This document shows positions 16,394-24,993 of a stretch of 64,000 bases of DNA, piece by piece; positions within the stretch are counted from its first letter, which is position 1, and the number at the start of each line of letters is the position of its first letter. The DNA is from Firm-08 sp045546995 (lineage in GTDB: Bacteria > Bacillota > Clostridia > Oscillospirales > QAKW01): the NCBI GenBank assembly GCA_045546995.1, contig JAZQDW010000008.1, forward strand, positions 1 to 64,000. The letters are read 5' to 3'. The position numbers were made by a program, and so were the translations under genes. The notes below the pieces were generated by a model. The model had not been told where the DNA came from, did not search any database, and saw only the letters and a list, made by a program, of their open reading frames with translations.

Positions 16394-18456
16394 TTATTAC
16401 AAAATTGGAGCTGATCCGCTTCGGACAGTTCCGTGATACCACCGTTTCTCTACAATCCGGCGCCGGTTTTTATACCCGTGAAAACGAAAGCGGCAAGACC
16501 ACCGTAGCGGATTTTATTCGTTTTATGTTTTACGGTCTGCCCTACAGAGGACGGAAAAGTATGTCTCTGCAGGAGGATCTGTTGGAAAAATATCAGCCCT
16601 GGGACAGTGAGGACGGCATCAGCGGCGCCATGGAATTTACCGATGAACGGGGCCGTTGTTGGCGGGTGGAACGCACCCAGAATAAAAAAGGCAAGGGGGA
16701 GCACCGCCTGTTGGATGCCGACGGCAATCGGGTGGAGACCGCCGACGTTGGACAGACCTTTTTGGGGCTGGACAGCGACACCTTTTCCAATGTATTTTTC
16801 ATCGGGGCCGGCAGTCCGGCCTTTCATCGGACCGAACAGATGGAGATCGCCATGCGAAATCTGGTCACCACCGGCAGTGAAACGGTGGGCTATGACAGCG
16901 TGATGGAATTTTTAAACGGCGAGCGGGCCAAATACGTTTCGCCCAAGGGCAATTCCGGCAAATTGAAGCGGCTGGAGGCGGAGATCGAACTGCTGCGCCG
17001 TCAGTTGGCCGTGGATCGGGTCGGGCTGGAGCAACGGGAAAGCGCCCTCGGCGCAACCGCAGATATGGAGGAAACCGACGGTGAGCAACTGGCCTATCTG
17101 CAGGCGCAAGCGGCGCAAGGGGCGGCCTATGCCGCCTGGCAACGCTATCAGAAGCAACTGCAATTAACGGCGCAGGCCGAACAGCTCCGCGCCCGCATCG
17201 AGGGCAGCAGCCATCCTTTGACCGAGGAGGAAAAGGACGAGCTGAGCGAAGGCTTTACCGAAAAAGAAGGCGGCGAGTATTTGCTGGCGCAGGCCGAGCG
17301 GGCATGGGAACAGTTGCGTCAGCAGTCCCCCCAATTGGAGGAAAAGGACAAACAATTATTGCAATATGAGAGCGCCGCGCATATCGGCGGCGGTATGATC
17401 GCGCTGTTGGCGGCGCTGGGCGGCGCCTTTGCGGTGACGGCATTGTTGGCATTGCTGTGGAACGTCGTTATGTGGATCGCCGCCGGGATCACCGGTCTCG
17501 GCTTTTTATTGGCCGGCTTTTTTGCCCTGCGGTTGCCCCGAAGCGTAACGGCGTTGGGCATTCGTGATCGGGCCGCTCTGCGACGGGAGTTGAGCCGTAT
17601 CAAGGCGGCGCAGGAACAGCTGTGGCAGCTGCAACGGGAGCAGGCCGCCGCCCAAAAGGCGGTGGAGGAACGCCGGGAGCATCTGGCGGTGTTGGAGCGC
17701 AAATACGCTCCCCTGCGGGAGAAAACCGGTATCTTCGATCGTAAGACGCTGGAGCAGATTCTGGCCGGCAACCTGCAGGCAGAGGTGCTGGAGCAACGGT
17801 TGCAGGACGTCAAGGCGCAGTTGGCGGAGCTGGGTGAGGTGACCCCCGTGACGGAGGCAGAGTCCCCTGCCCTTTCGGCGGCGGAAATCGAGCAACGGCG
17901 CGCCGCCCTGCAGGCGCAGAAGGATGCGCGTCAACAGCAGCAATTGCGGCTGGCCGGACAACGGGCCGAGCTGGAACGGGATCGGGCGCAGCTGGCTGTC
18001 CGCGCCGAGGAGCTGGAGGATAAATGCCGGCAGGCCGAACAAATGCGACGGGCCTGTCAGGTGGTCACGTTGGCCATCGAGCAGATGGAGCAGGCCCAGG
18101 CAAAGTTGCGGGAAAACTACGCGCCCCGCCTGCGGCAGGCCATGAGCGAAAAGTTGGCAATGCTGACCGACGGTAAATACGACACGGTTATGCTGGACGA
18201 GGCGCTGTCGGTGCGGATCAAGGCGGACGGCGGTATGCGCGCGCTGGGATATTTTTCCGGCGGCACCCGCGCGGCGGCCATGCTGGCGTTGCGACTCTCG
18301 TTGGTGGAGATCCTGGAGGGCGAGCGACGGCTGCCCATGATCTTTGATGATCCGTTTTTACATCTGGATGCCTCCCGTATGGCGATTTTGCGCCGATATC
18401 TGGAGCAGGAGGGACAGCGGCGGCAGATCCTGCTGTTATCCTGCAGAGAAATTTAA
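16390..18456 (+). CDS. AAA-type ATPase, SbcC/YhaN-like
   Basis: A 688-residue SMC/Rad50-like ATPase with P-loop NESGKTT (K36), long Glu/Gln-rich coiled coils (~200-320 and ~395-580), the signature region GYFSGGTRAAAMLALRLS and Walker B LPMIFDDPFLHLD. Between the coils are two strongly hydrophobic segments (~337-385), suggesting a membrane hairpin, a feature of YhaN-type proteins and not of cytosolic SbcC. It is shorter than classical SbcC (~1000). Its partner is the phosphoesterase just upstream. Confidence 0.9.
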   Translation: MIITKLELIRFGQFRDTTVSLQSGAGFYTRENESGKTTVADFIRFMFYGLPYRGRKSMSLQEDLLEKYQPWDSEDGISGAMEFTDERGRCWRVERTQNKKGKGEHRLLDADGNRVETADVGQTFLGLDSDTFSNVFFIGAGSPAFHRTEQMEIAMRNLVTTGSETVGYDSVMEFLNGERAKYVSPKGNSGKLKRLEAEIELLRRQLAVDRVGLEQRESALGATADMEETDGEQLAYLQAQAAQGAAYAAWQRYQKQLQLTAQAEQLRARIEGSSHPLTEEEKDELSEGFTEKEGGEYLLAQAERAWEQLRQQSPQLEEKDKQLLQYESAAHIGGGMIALLAALGGAFAVTALLALLWNVVMWIAAGITGLGFLLAGFFALRLPRSVTALGIRDRAALRRELSRIKAAQEQLWQLQREQAAAQKAVEERREHLAVLERKYAPLREKTGIFDRKTLEQILAGNLQAEVLEQRLQDVKAQLAELGEVTPVTEAESPALSAAEIEQRRAALQAQKDARQQQQLRLAGQRAELERDRAQLAVRAEELEDKCRQAEQMRRACQVVTLAIEQMEQAQAKLRENYAPRLRQAMSEKLAMLTDGKYDTVMLDEALSVRIKADGGMRALGYFSGGTRAAAMLALRLSLVEILEGERRLPMIFDDPFLHLDASRMAILRRYLEQEGQRRQILLLSCREI

Positions 18457-18477
18457 TATTTCTTTATTTTATAGGTA

Positions 18478-18506
18478 TTGCAATTTCGGTCAATATTTAG
18501 TAATAT
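18478..18506 (+). promoter_or_regulatory. Promoter of the RCC1-repeat gene pair
   Basis: TTGCAA, 17-base spacer, TAATAT. It overlaps an in-frame TTG at 18478, supporting the later ATG at 18547 as the true start. Confidence 0.65.
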
Positions 18507-18546
18507 AAAAAGACAGACTGTATTTTTTCAAGAAAGGGGCGAGCGT

Positions 18547-19911
18547 ATGCCCGTAGTTCCGGTATTGGTTATACTGTACGTATGGATCATTCTTCTGGTA
18601 TTCTTTTCCTTCTTCACCACCAAGATCGCGCAGATGAAATTGCGGTCGGCCGGCTGGGGAATTCTCGGATTCCTGCTGGGGCCGGTGGGTCTGGTGCTGG
18701 TATGCTACCTTCCCTCTCGCCGTAAGGACGGGAAAGAGACCAACCCCATCCGCAGCGGATTTCGTTCCCTGCCCGGACTTTCACAAAAGATCTTTATCGG
18801 CCTGTTTGTTCTGGTGGTGCTGGTTTTGGGCGGCATCTATCTCAGTCAGGCCATTCCCCGTTGGCAGGAGACTGCAAAATATGAAAAAAGCGTGGGCGCA
18901 GGCGTGCTGGCGGAGCTTTCTTACGCCGCCACCGTGGACGGCACTCCCACCACCGTCAAAGCGGGACAGGATTCTACCTACCTGCTGACCGAGGAGGGCG
19001 AACTGTACGCCTGGGGCTATAACAACCTTTCCCTGCATCAGGAAGATAAAGGGGCGGCGGCTTCGGACGTGTTGGACGTGGCCCAGCTGGGCAGAGACGT
19101 CTATCTGCTGAAAAAAGACCACACCCTGTTGAAAATCAACGAAGAGGGTGAGGAGACGGAGGTCGCGACCAACGTTGCCAAGGTGACCTGCGGCGCCGAC
19201 TTCGGTAGTTTTATCAAAACCTCGGGGGACGTATACGTCTGGGGCGACAACAGTTCACTGCAGCTGGGCGCCGCCGGCGAGGATGCGGAAAAGCCCCGTT
19301 GGCTGTGTGGCTCGGCCACCGACGTTTCCGCCGGCGCCAGACATCTGTTGATTTTGAAAAAGGACGGCGCGGTGTTCGGTTGCGGCTCCAACGTCAGCGG
19401 CGAACTGGGCCTGAAGGATAAGCCTACGCCCGTCACTTTGCAACAACTGGCAAGCGGCTGTAGCGCCGTTGCCGCCGGTAACGAATTTTCCCTGATCCTG
19501 ACCAAGGACGGCGTGCTGAAAAGCGCGGGCGCCGACGAATGCGGACAATTGGGCCGTGTGATCGAGGAGCAGGAGGACGATAAAGAAGAAAACCCCGCCA
19601 TGACCTTTCAGGAGGTCGCCACGGGCGTTGACAGCTGTGGCGTGGGCGGTAAATTCGGCTGGTACATTGCGGATGATGCATTGTATACCTGGGGCCAAAA
19701 CCATTGCGGTCAGCTGGGCACCGGTGATACCGCCGATCTTAGCGAGCCGAAAAAGATCCTCGATCAGGTTTCTGCGGCAGCGGCCGGACAGGATCATCTG
19801 GCGGCCCTTTCCGGCGGTAAGCTGTACGTTTGCGGTGATAACTCGTACGGACAGCTGGGCGCTTTGAAACAAAAGAGTCTGACACCGACAACGGTCGTAA
19901 CCGTCAAGTAA
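18547..19911 (+). CDS. Membrane-anchored RCC1-repeat propeller protein
   Basis: A 454-residue protein. The N-terminus has hydrophobic segments at ~1-22, ~35-53 and ~80-100; the rest is a beta-propeller with RCC1-type repeats, recognised by recurring blocks such as LYAWGYNN, VYVWGDNSSLQLG, LYTWGQNHCGQLG and LYVCGDNSYGQLG. The start at 18547 has AAGGGG eight bases upstream. In bacteria such propellers usually act outside the membrane as binding scaffolds; the partner is unknown. The next gene is a second RCC1 protein 13 bases downstream, so the two probably form a pair. Confidence 0.85.
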   Translation: MPVVPVLVILYVWIILLVFFSFFTTKIAQMKLRSAGWGILGFLLGPVGLVLVCYLPSRRKDGKETNPIRSGFRSLPGLSQKIFIGLFVLVVLVLGGIYLSQAIPRWQETAKYEKSVGAGVLAELSYAATVDGTPTTVKAGQDSTYLLTEEGELYAWGYNNLSLHQEDKGAAASDVLDVAQLGRDVYLLKKDHTLLKINEEGEETEVATNVAKVTCGADFGSFIKTSGDVYVWGDNSSLQLGAAGEDAEKPRWLCGSATDVSAGARHLLILKKDGAVFGCGSNVSGELGLKDKPTPVTLQQLASGCSAVAAGNEFSLILTKDGVLKSAGADECGQLGRVIEEQEDDKEENPAMTFQEVATGVDSCGVGGKFGWYIADDALYTWGQNHCGQLGTGDTADLSEPKKILDQVSAAAAGQDHLAALSGGKLYVCGDNSYGQLGALKQKSLTPTTVVTVK

Positions 19912-19924
19912 AGGAGGGCAAACG

Positions 19925-21307
19925 ATGTTAATGATTGTTTCTATTATACTGATCCTCGTTTCCCTCGTATTCGGTCTGAGCGCCGTTATTATGGGTCTGA
20001 ACATCCGTCGGATGCGTACCCCCCGCGCCAAAAAGCGATTGCTGTGGCGCTGTATCGGTACGGGCTGTTGGACGGTACTTTTGATGGCGGGCGGCATTTT
20101 GCTGCTGTTGCAGAGTATCCGACCCATGCAGCAGGCAAAAAGCATCCGGGGCGACGCGGCCTACGATATCAACGACACTTATAAAACCACCCTGTCTGCG
20201 GCCGGTGAGGAAAAGGCCTATCCCCTGTTGCCTTCCTCCGTTTCGGTGACGGACGGTACGGTTGCGCTGCGCAACGATCAGGGCGACTGGTTTGTATATG
20301 AGGAAACGGAAAACAGCGACGGCGAAATCACCTATCGCTGGGCCAACCGTGGTATGAACACCGTGCGGTATCAGACGGTGACCATGGACGATGAAACACT
20401 GATGACCATCCATCTGGGACAGGACGGCCGCCTGTACGTGACCGGCCAGTTCCCTTATATGAAATTCGACGTCAACAGCACCGTCTACGATGGCGTGCTG
20501 GCCAAAAACGTGCAGGACTTTTTCTGTACCGGCAACACGCTGTTCTATTTGACGAAGGAAAACACGCTCTACGCCGTAGGTTTTAACGAATACGGTCAGC
20601 TGGGTGATTCCTCCAACCGACACAAGAGCGCACCGGTGCTCGTGCGGGAGGATATCGTGCAGGTCTGGTCGGGCGCCAATCATACCATGATGGTGGACGT
20701 ATTCGGCAATCTGTATTCGGTGGGCGATAATTCCGACTCCCAGCTGGGTGACGGTACGATGAACAACACCGTTACCCCCGTGCGCATTATGGCCGGTGTG
20801 GCGCAGGTGGCCGTGGGTAACAATTTCTCGGTGGTCATGGCGCAAAACGGTGAGGTCTATACCTGTGGCCGCACCAATTGGGGCCAATGCGGCAACGGCA
20901 GTAAAAACGGTACGGCCAAGCCCATGAAGATCGGCAGCGACGCCATCAAGGTGGTGGCCTCGGACAACGGCGCCGCCTATATGACCAAAAACGGCAAGGT
21001 TTACGCTTGGGGCAAAAACACCGATCAATGCTTTGTTAAAGAAGATACCGAATTTTTGAACACGCCCACTCTGGTGGCGGAAAACGCTTATGATATTGCG
21101 CTGACCGAGGGCTCGCTCATCGTGTTGGATCGGGAACGGGATATTCAGGTCACCGGGAAGCTGCGACCCGAGCAGAAAAAGTACGCCGAGGCGATCTTTA
21201 CCATCGATGCCAAAGTACCCAAGGACTTTGTTGCTCCCGTGCAGGAGGAGGAAAAGCCGGACATTTCCGAACTTGGCAAGGAAAAGGATGATAAGAAGGA
21301 TAAATAA
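19925..21307 (+). CDS. Second membrane-anchored RCC1-repeat protein
   Basis: A 460-residue protein with two N-terminal hydrophobic segments (~1-22 and ~40-60), an intervening basic loop, an ~90-residue linker and RCC1-like repeats (LYAVGFNEYGQLGD, LYSVGDNSDSQLGD, VYTCGRTNWGQCGNG, VYAWGKNTDQ). The C-terminus is rich in Glu and Lys. It is preceded by AAAGGAGGG. It is a diverged paralogue of the upstream gene; both are likely surface-exposed. Function unknown. Confidence 0.85.
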   Translation: MLMIVSIILILVSLVFGLSAVIMGLNIRRMRTPRAKKRLLWRCIGTGCWTVLLMAGGILLLLQSIRPMQQAKSIRGDAAYDINDTYKTTLSAAGEEKAYPLLPSSVSVTDGTVALRNDQGDWFVYEETENSDGEITYRWANRGMNTVRYQTVTMDDETLMTIHLGQDGRLYVTGQFPYMKFDVNSTVYDGVLAKNVQDFFCTGNTLFYLTKENTLYAVGFNEYGQLGDSSNRHKSAPVLVREDIVQVWSGANHTMMVDVFGNLYSVGDNSDSQLGDGTMNNTVTPVRIMAGVAQVAVGNNFSVVMAQNGEVYTCGRTNWGQCGNGSKNGTAKPMKIGSDAIKVVASDNGAAYMTKNGKVYAWGKNTDQCFVKEDTEFLNTPTLVAENAYDIALTEGSLIVLDRERDIQVTGKLRPEQKKYAEAIFTIDAKVPKDFVAPVQEEEKPDISELGKEKDDKKDK

Positions 21308-21339
21308 TTCGGCTACGGCAAAAATATTTGTAAAACCCC

Positions 21340-21368
21340 TTTACATTTTAAAAAATATATAGTATAAT
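21340..21368 (+). promoter_or_regulatory. Sigma-A promoter of rpsO
   Basis: TTTACA, 17-base spacer, TATAAT. It leaves a leader of about 80 bases before rpsO with short inverted repeats (ACGG..CCGT, ATCAC..GTGAT) that could be an S15 autoregulatory structure; the latter is only a guess. Confidence 0.82.
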
Positions 21369-21455
21369 AATCAACTGCTGACCGTACCACGGGGACAGGG
21401 ATCACCGTCCGTCATCTGTGATATGGCCGAATATGATAGAAAGGTGAAGAGAAAC

Positions 21456-21722
21456 ATGATCAAGAAGGACATCAAGGATCAGGTAATTGCCGCTAACAAG
21501 CTGCATGAGACCGATACCGGTTCTCCCGAGGTTCAGATCGCTATTCTGACTGCCCGTATCAACGAGCTGACGGAGCATCTGAAGCAGCATCCCCACGACC
21601 ATCATTCCCGTCGTGGTCTGTTGAAAATGGTTGGTAACCGTCGTAATCTGCTCAACTACCTGACCAAAAAAGATATCAATCGCTATCGTGCTATTATCGA
21701 GAAGCTGGGTATCAGAAAGTAA
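21456..21722 (+). CDS. rpsO: 30S ribosomal protein S15
   Basis: An 88-residue protein, the normal S15 length, with the characteristic DTGSPEVQIAILTARI and HSRRGLLKMVGNRRNLLNYL segments that contact 16S rRNA. I use the ATG at 21456 (MIKKDIKDQ), preceded by AAAGGTGAAG; the upstream ATG at 21423 would add 11 non-conserved residues. It is followed by pnp, the classical rpsO-pnp order. Confidence 0.98.
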   Translation: MIKKDIKDQVIAANKLHETDTGSPEVQIAILTARINELTEHLKQHPHDHHSRRGLLKMVGNRRNLLNYLTKKDINRYRAIIEKLGIRK

Positions 21723-21729
21723 TTTGCGA

Positions 21730-21760
21730 AAAGGCACAAACCCTGTGGTTTGTGCCTTTT
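21730..21760 (+). terminator. Terminator/attenuator between rpsO and pnp
   Basis: Stem AAGGCACAAACC/GGTTTGTGCC(TT) with a short T-run directly after rpsO. It probably ends rpsO transcription or lets part of it run into pnp. Confidence 0.8.
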
Positions 21761-21846
21761 ATGCCGTCCAAAAAATGGCGGCACCGGCCTGCTTGCCATT
21801 TGGCACCAAATAACCAAAACAAAGAGAGGGTGGAGCTTTTTAGCAG

Positions 21847-21884
21847 TTACATGACCTTACAAAGGCTTTTGTCGGGCGATGTAA
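21847..21884 (+). promoter_or_regulatory. Stem-loop in the pnp leader
   Basis: Nested inverted repeats: TTACAT pairs with ATGTAA, and within them ACAAA pairs with TTTGT. It lies 50 bases before the pnp start. In E. coli a leader hairpin upstream of pnp is the target of RNase III/PNPase autocontrol; a similar role is possible here but not shown. Confidence 0.45.
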
Positions 21885-21934
21885 GTGCTGAAATCTCTCC
21901 TTTCTCTTAAAAAATTATAAAGGAGGTACATTTC

Positions 21935-24040
21935 ATGTACGAAAATCACAAAATTTTTAAAACTGTGTTTGCGGGCAGAGAGCTGGTCGTTGAGACCGGT
22001 AAGTTTGCCCAGCTGTCCAACGGCAGCGCCCTGATCCGTTACGGTAACTGCGTGGTGTTGGCCAACGCCACCGCCGCCGCCAAGCCCCGTGACGGTATCG
22101 ATTTCTTCCCCTTAAGCGTTGATTTTGAGGAGAGAATGTATGCGGCCGGTAAGATCCCCGGCGGCTTCCTCAAGAGAGAGGGTCGCCCCAGCGAGAAGGC
22201 CATTCTGTCCTCCCGCGTCATCGACCGTTCCATCCGTCCCCTCTTCCCCAAGGATATGAGAAACGACGTCAGCGTACACCTGACCGTTATGAGCACCGAT
22301 GACGACGCCATTCCCGAGATCGTGGGTATGGTGGGCGCTTCCATCGCGCTGTCCATTTCCGACATTCCCTTCGCCGGACCCATTTCCGGTATCAGCGTGG
22401 GTCTGATCGACGGTGAGTACGTATTCAACCCCGACGCCGCCCAGAGAGAGGCCTCTCAGATGGCCGTTACCGTTGCTTCCTCCGCCCAGAAGGTCACCAT
22501 GATCGAGGCCGGCGCCAACGAGGTCGAAGAGGACGTGATGATCGAGGGTATTATGGCCGGTCATGCCGAAAACGCCAAGATGGTCGAGTTTATCAACACC
22601 ATCGTTGCCGAGATCGGTAAAGAAAAATTCACCTTCGAGTCCTGCGCTGTCAGCGAGGAGCTTTACGCCGCCGTTGCCGCCGCCGTGGGCGAGGATATCA
22701 AGGTTGCCTTTGACAACGCCGACAAGATCACCCGTGACAATCTGACCGCCGAGGCCTGCAAAAAGTGCCACGAGCTGCTGGATGAGCAGTATCCCGAGGA
22801 TGGCGCTATGATCGACGAGTGCCTGTACAAGCTGCAGAAGATGACCGTTCGTCATTGGCTCAGCGAGGAGGGCAAGCGTGTGGACGGCCGTGGCATCAAC
22901 GATATGCGTGAGCTGTATGCCGAGACCGACATTCTGCCCACCGTACACGGCTCCGGTTTGTTTGCCAGAGGTAAGACCCAGGTGCTCAGCATCGCCACGC
23001 TGGGTATGATCTCCGAGGAGCAGATTCTGGACGGTCTGGACAACGAGACCTCCAAGAGATATATCCATCATTACAATATGCCCGGTTTCACCACCGGTGA
23101 GGCCAAGCCCGTTCGTTCCCCCGGCCGTCGTGAGATCGGTCACGGCGCACTGGCCGAGCGCGCTCTGTTGCCCGTTATTCCCTCCGTTGAGGAGTTCCCC
23201 TATACCATCCGTGTGGTCAGCGACGTTCTGACCTCCAACGGCTCCACCTCTCAGGGCTCTATCTGCGGCTCTACGCTGGCTCTGATGGACGCCGGTGTTC
23301 CGATCAAGGCGCCCGTTGCCGGTATCTCCTGTGGTCTGATCACCCGTGAGGACGGCAGCTTTATGACCATGGTCGACATTCAGGGTATCGAGGACTTCTT
23401 CGGCGATATGGACTTTAAGGTCGCCGGTACCAAGAAGGGTATCACCGCCATTCAGATGGACATCAAGGTGGACGGTCTGACCCGTGAGATCATTACCGAG
23501 GCCATTCATAAGACCCGTGACGCCAGATATCACATTTTGGACAACGTCATCGCTCCCGTGATTTCCGAGCCTCGCGCCGACGTTAAGGAGTGCGCTCCCA
23601 AGGTCATCACCATGAAGATCGATCCCGAAAAGATCCGTGAGGTCATCGGTTCCGGCGGTAAGGTCATCCAGAAGATCGTTGCCGACACCGGCGCCAAGAT
23701 CGACATCGAGGACGACGGCAGCGTATTCATCGCCGCCACCGAAAAGGCTTCCGCCGACGCCGCCAAGGCCATCATCGACGGCATCGTATTCGAGCCCGAG
23801 GTTGGCCAGATCTACAAGGCCACCGTCGTGAAGATTATGGAATTCGGCGCATTCGTTGAGTTTGCGCCCGGCAAACAGGGTCTGGTACACGTTTCCAAGC
23901 TGGACACCAAGCGTGTAGAGCGCGTGGAGGATCTGCTCACCGAGGGTGACGAGATCATGGTCAAGTTTATGGAGGTCGACTCCAAGGGCCGTTACAACCT
24001 GTCCCGCAAGGACGCTCTCCTGGAAATGCAGGGCAAATAA
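21935..24040 (+). CDS. pnp: Polyribonucleotide nucleotidyltransferase (PNPase)
   Basis: A 701-residue 3'-5' phosphorolytic exoribonuclease of RNA decay. Domain order is RNase PH (1-~220), alpha-helical linker, second RNase PH (~315-545, with the FTTGEAKPVRSPGRREIGHG core), KH (IREVIGSGGKVIQKIV) and S1 (YKATVVKIMEFGAFVEF). The length is normal. AAAGGAGG precedes the ATG. Codon choice is strongly biased, as expected for a highly expressed gene. Confidence 0.98.
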   Translation: MYENHKIFKTVFAGRELVVETGKFAQLSNGSALIRYGNCVVLANATAAAKPRDGIDFFPLSVDFEERMYAAGKIPGGFLKREGRPSEKAILSSRVIDRSIRPLFPKDMRNDVSVHLTVMSTDDDAIPEIVGMVGASIALSISDIPFAGPISGISVGLIDGEYVFNPDAAQREASQMAVTVASSAQKVTMIEAGANEVEEDVMIEGIMAGHAENAKMVEFINTIVAEIGKEKFTFESCAVSEELYAAVAAAVGEDIKVAFDNADKITRDNLTAEACKKCHELLDEQYPEDGAMIDECLYKLQKMTVRHWLSEEGKRVDGRGINDMRELYAETDILPTVHGSGLFARGKTQVLSIATLGMISEEQILDGLDNETSKRYIHHYNMPGFTTGEAKPVRSPGRREIGHGALAERALLPVIPSVEEFPYTIRVVSDVLTSNGSTSQGSICGSTLALMDAGVPIKAPVAGISCGLITREDGSFMTMVDIQGIEDFFGDMDFKVAGTKKGITAIQMDIKVDGLTREIITEAIHKTRDARYHILDNVIAPVISEPRADVKECAPKVITMKIDPEKIREVIGSGGKVIQKIVADTGAKIDIEDDGSVFIAATEKASADAAKAIIDGIVFEPEVGQIYKATVVKIMEFGAFVEFAPGKQGLVHVSKLDTKRVERVEDLLTEGDEIMVKFMEVDSKGRYNLSRKDALLEMQGK

Positions 24041-24041
24041 T

Positions 24042-24338
24042 CCGGCCGGCAAAAAGCACGACCGACCGCGAAAATGAATCATAAAAGGGAAGAATGTTTC
24101 ATCACAAACGTTCTTCCCTTTCTGCTTTTATTGTTCTACAAAAAGCAGGTTGTTTTGCCTGCGGCAAACTTTTCGCTTTCCGTCGCTCCGCCCTCTACCG
24201 TACAAACGTACGCCGACGAGGTCGGATCGGCGAAATCTGCCGCCCTTTTTCCCAGCCGGCCGGCAAAAAGCACGACCCACCGAGAAAACAAATCATAAAA
24301 GGGAAGAACGTTTCAACACAAGCGTCCTTCCCTTTTTT
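24042..24338 (+). repeat. Direct repeat of terminator module (two ~82-bp copies)
   Basis: The segment 24042-24122 (GCCGGCAAAAAGCACGACC through the terminator hairpin) recurs at 24256-24338 with a few changes. Between the copies (24123-24255) I see no gene, only GC-rich sequence with a Lys/Cys-rich spurious frame. The second copy runs into the inverted repeat beginning near 24293. Confidence 0.8.
24083..24122 (+). terminator. Rho-independent terminator of pnp
   Basis: Stem AAAAGGGAAGAATGTTT / AAACGTTCTTCCCTT with loop CATCAC. A near copy sits at 24298-24337, and closely related hairpins recur at 25460-25495 and 26931-26972. Confidence 0.85.
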
Positions 24339-24491
24339 AGTGAAATTTTTGCACCTTTGGTGCAAAAGTGAAATACTGCCTTGCGGCAGTGTGAAATCCG
24401 CCATTTTACGCGGCGCACAAAACAGCGGATGAAATGATCTCGCCACCCAAGCGGCTCGATCGTTTCGGAAACCTTTTGCCCTGCGGGCAAA
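24293..24491 (+). repeat. Long inverted repeat, left arm
   Basis: About 200 bases that recur in reverse complement at 25297-25499. The shared content includes the GGGAAG hairpin, TTTTTGC, GTGAAATACTGCCTTGCGGC, GCGGCGCACAAAACAGCGGA, GATCTCGCCACCCAAGCGG and a TTTCGGAAACCTTTTGCC block. The arms differ by scattered substitutions. Together they enclose ~800 bases with two small divergent genes and one copy of the interspersed repeat. Confidence 0.85.
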
Positions 24492-24508
24492 AACAAACAG
24501 GATTTCGC

Positions 24509-24643
24509 TCATTCGTTGGTCAGTTCGTCCTTTTCTGCGTTGATATACAGTTCTTCGCAACGGCGCTGTGCCTCGATCAGCAGGTTGATAGCCTCCTCGG
24601 CGGCATTCATCATAATAAAATACATTTGCTTGTAATCTTCCAT
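24509..24643 (-). CDS. Small 44-residue protein of unknown function
   Basis: The minus strand reads a 44-codon ORF beginning MEDYKQMYFIMMNAAEEA and ending KDELTNE. It is preceded by TTTGGAGGACGAT, a near-ideal ribosome-binding site. The peptide is highly charged and probably one long amphipathic helix (AINLLIEAQRRCEELYIN). It is divergent to the ribbon-helix-helix gene across a 109-base AT-rich region with palindromes, so the two may form one regulated unit, perhaps toxin-antitoxin-like or mobile-element cargo. Function unknown. Confidence 0.65.
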   Translation of the reverse strand: MEDYKQMYFIMMNAAEEAINLLIEAQRRCEELYINAEKDELTNE

Positions 24644-24669
24644 ATCGTCCTCCAAATAGATATAAATTA

Positions 24670-24738
24670 AACACATTATGTGTTCAATTTGTAATTATAA
24701 CACATTTTTTATCTAAAATAAACACAAATTATGTTTAT
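24670..24738. promoter_or_regulatory. Palindromic operator candidates between two divergent small genes
   Basis: A perfect palindrome AACACATTATGTGTT (24670-24684) and an inverted repeat ATAAACA/TGTTTAT (24718-24724 and 24732-24738) share the ACA..TGT core and lie in the shared upstream region. They are the natural binding-site candidates for the ribbon-helix-helix protein, which would then control both genes. Confidence 0.55.
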
Positions 24739-24752
24739 TGAGGAGGCAAATT

Positions 24753-24923
24753 ATGGCGATCAAAAGCTTGTCGATTCGTATAGAAGAAGAGCTGTTGCAT
24801 AAACTGCACGTGGTATCCGATTACGAGGCTCGTTCTGCCAATTCTCAAATTTTGGTTTTGATTCGGGATTGCGTGGAGCGGTACGAGGCAAAGCACGGCA
24901 AAATCGAACTGGATAAAAAATAA
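24753..24923 (+). CDS. Small ribbon-helix-helix (Arc-like) DNA-binding protein
   Basis: A 56-residue protein. The N-terminal KSLSIRIEEELLHKL strand-helix followed by NSQILVLIRDCVERYE is the Arc/MetJ ribbon-helix-helix pattern, a dimer binding DNA through its beta-ribbon. The start at 24753 follows GAGGAGGCAAATT. The upstream ATG at 24738 lies before that site and is rejected. Such proteins act as antitoxins, plasmid-copy or autoregulators. It sits inside the inverted-repeat island, divergent from the 44-residue ORF. Confidence 0.8.
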   Translation: MAIKSLSIRIEEELLHKLHVVSDYEARSANSQILVLIRDCVERYEAKHGKIELDKK

Positions 24924-24952
24924 CCGTTGATCTTTTTCGAAACCAACTTAAC

Positions 24953-24993
24953 AAAAAAGGTGTTTGTCCTTTTGCAGGGCAAACACCTTTTTT
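24953..24993 (+). terminator. Rho-independent terminator of the RHH gene
   Basis: Stem AAAAAAGGTGTTTGTCC / GGGCAAACACCTTTTTT. The interspersed repeat begins at its last T residues. Confidence 0.92.

Noticed and set aside
19928..21028. 366-codon minus-strand open frame over the second RCC1 gene
   Set aside because: Antisense shadow; the plus strand encodes RCC1 repeats with a good ribosome-binding site.
22112..24082. 656-codon minus-strand open frame across pnp
   Set aside because: It is the antisense of a clearly conserved pnp gene with biased codons, rich in Gly/Leu/Asp-His and without any domain; a shadow frame.
24195..24674. 159-codon minus-strand frame overlapping the 44-residue ORF region
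   Set aside because: It is out of frame with the 44-codon ORF that has the GGAGG site; it crosses the inverted repeat and terminator copy and has no coding character.
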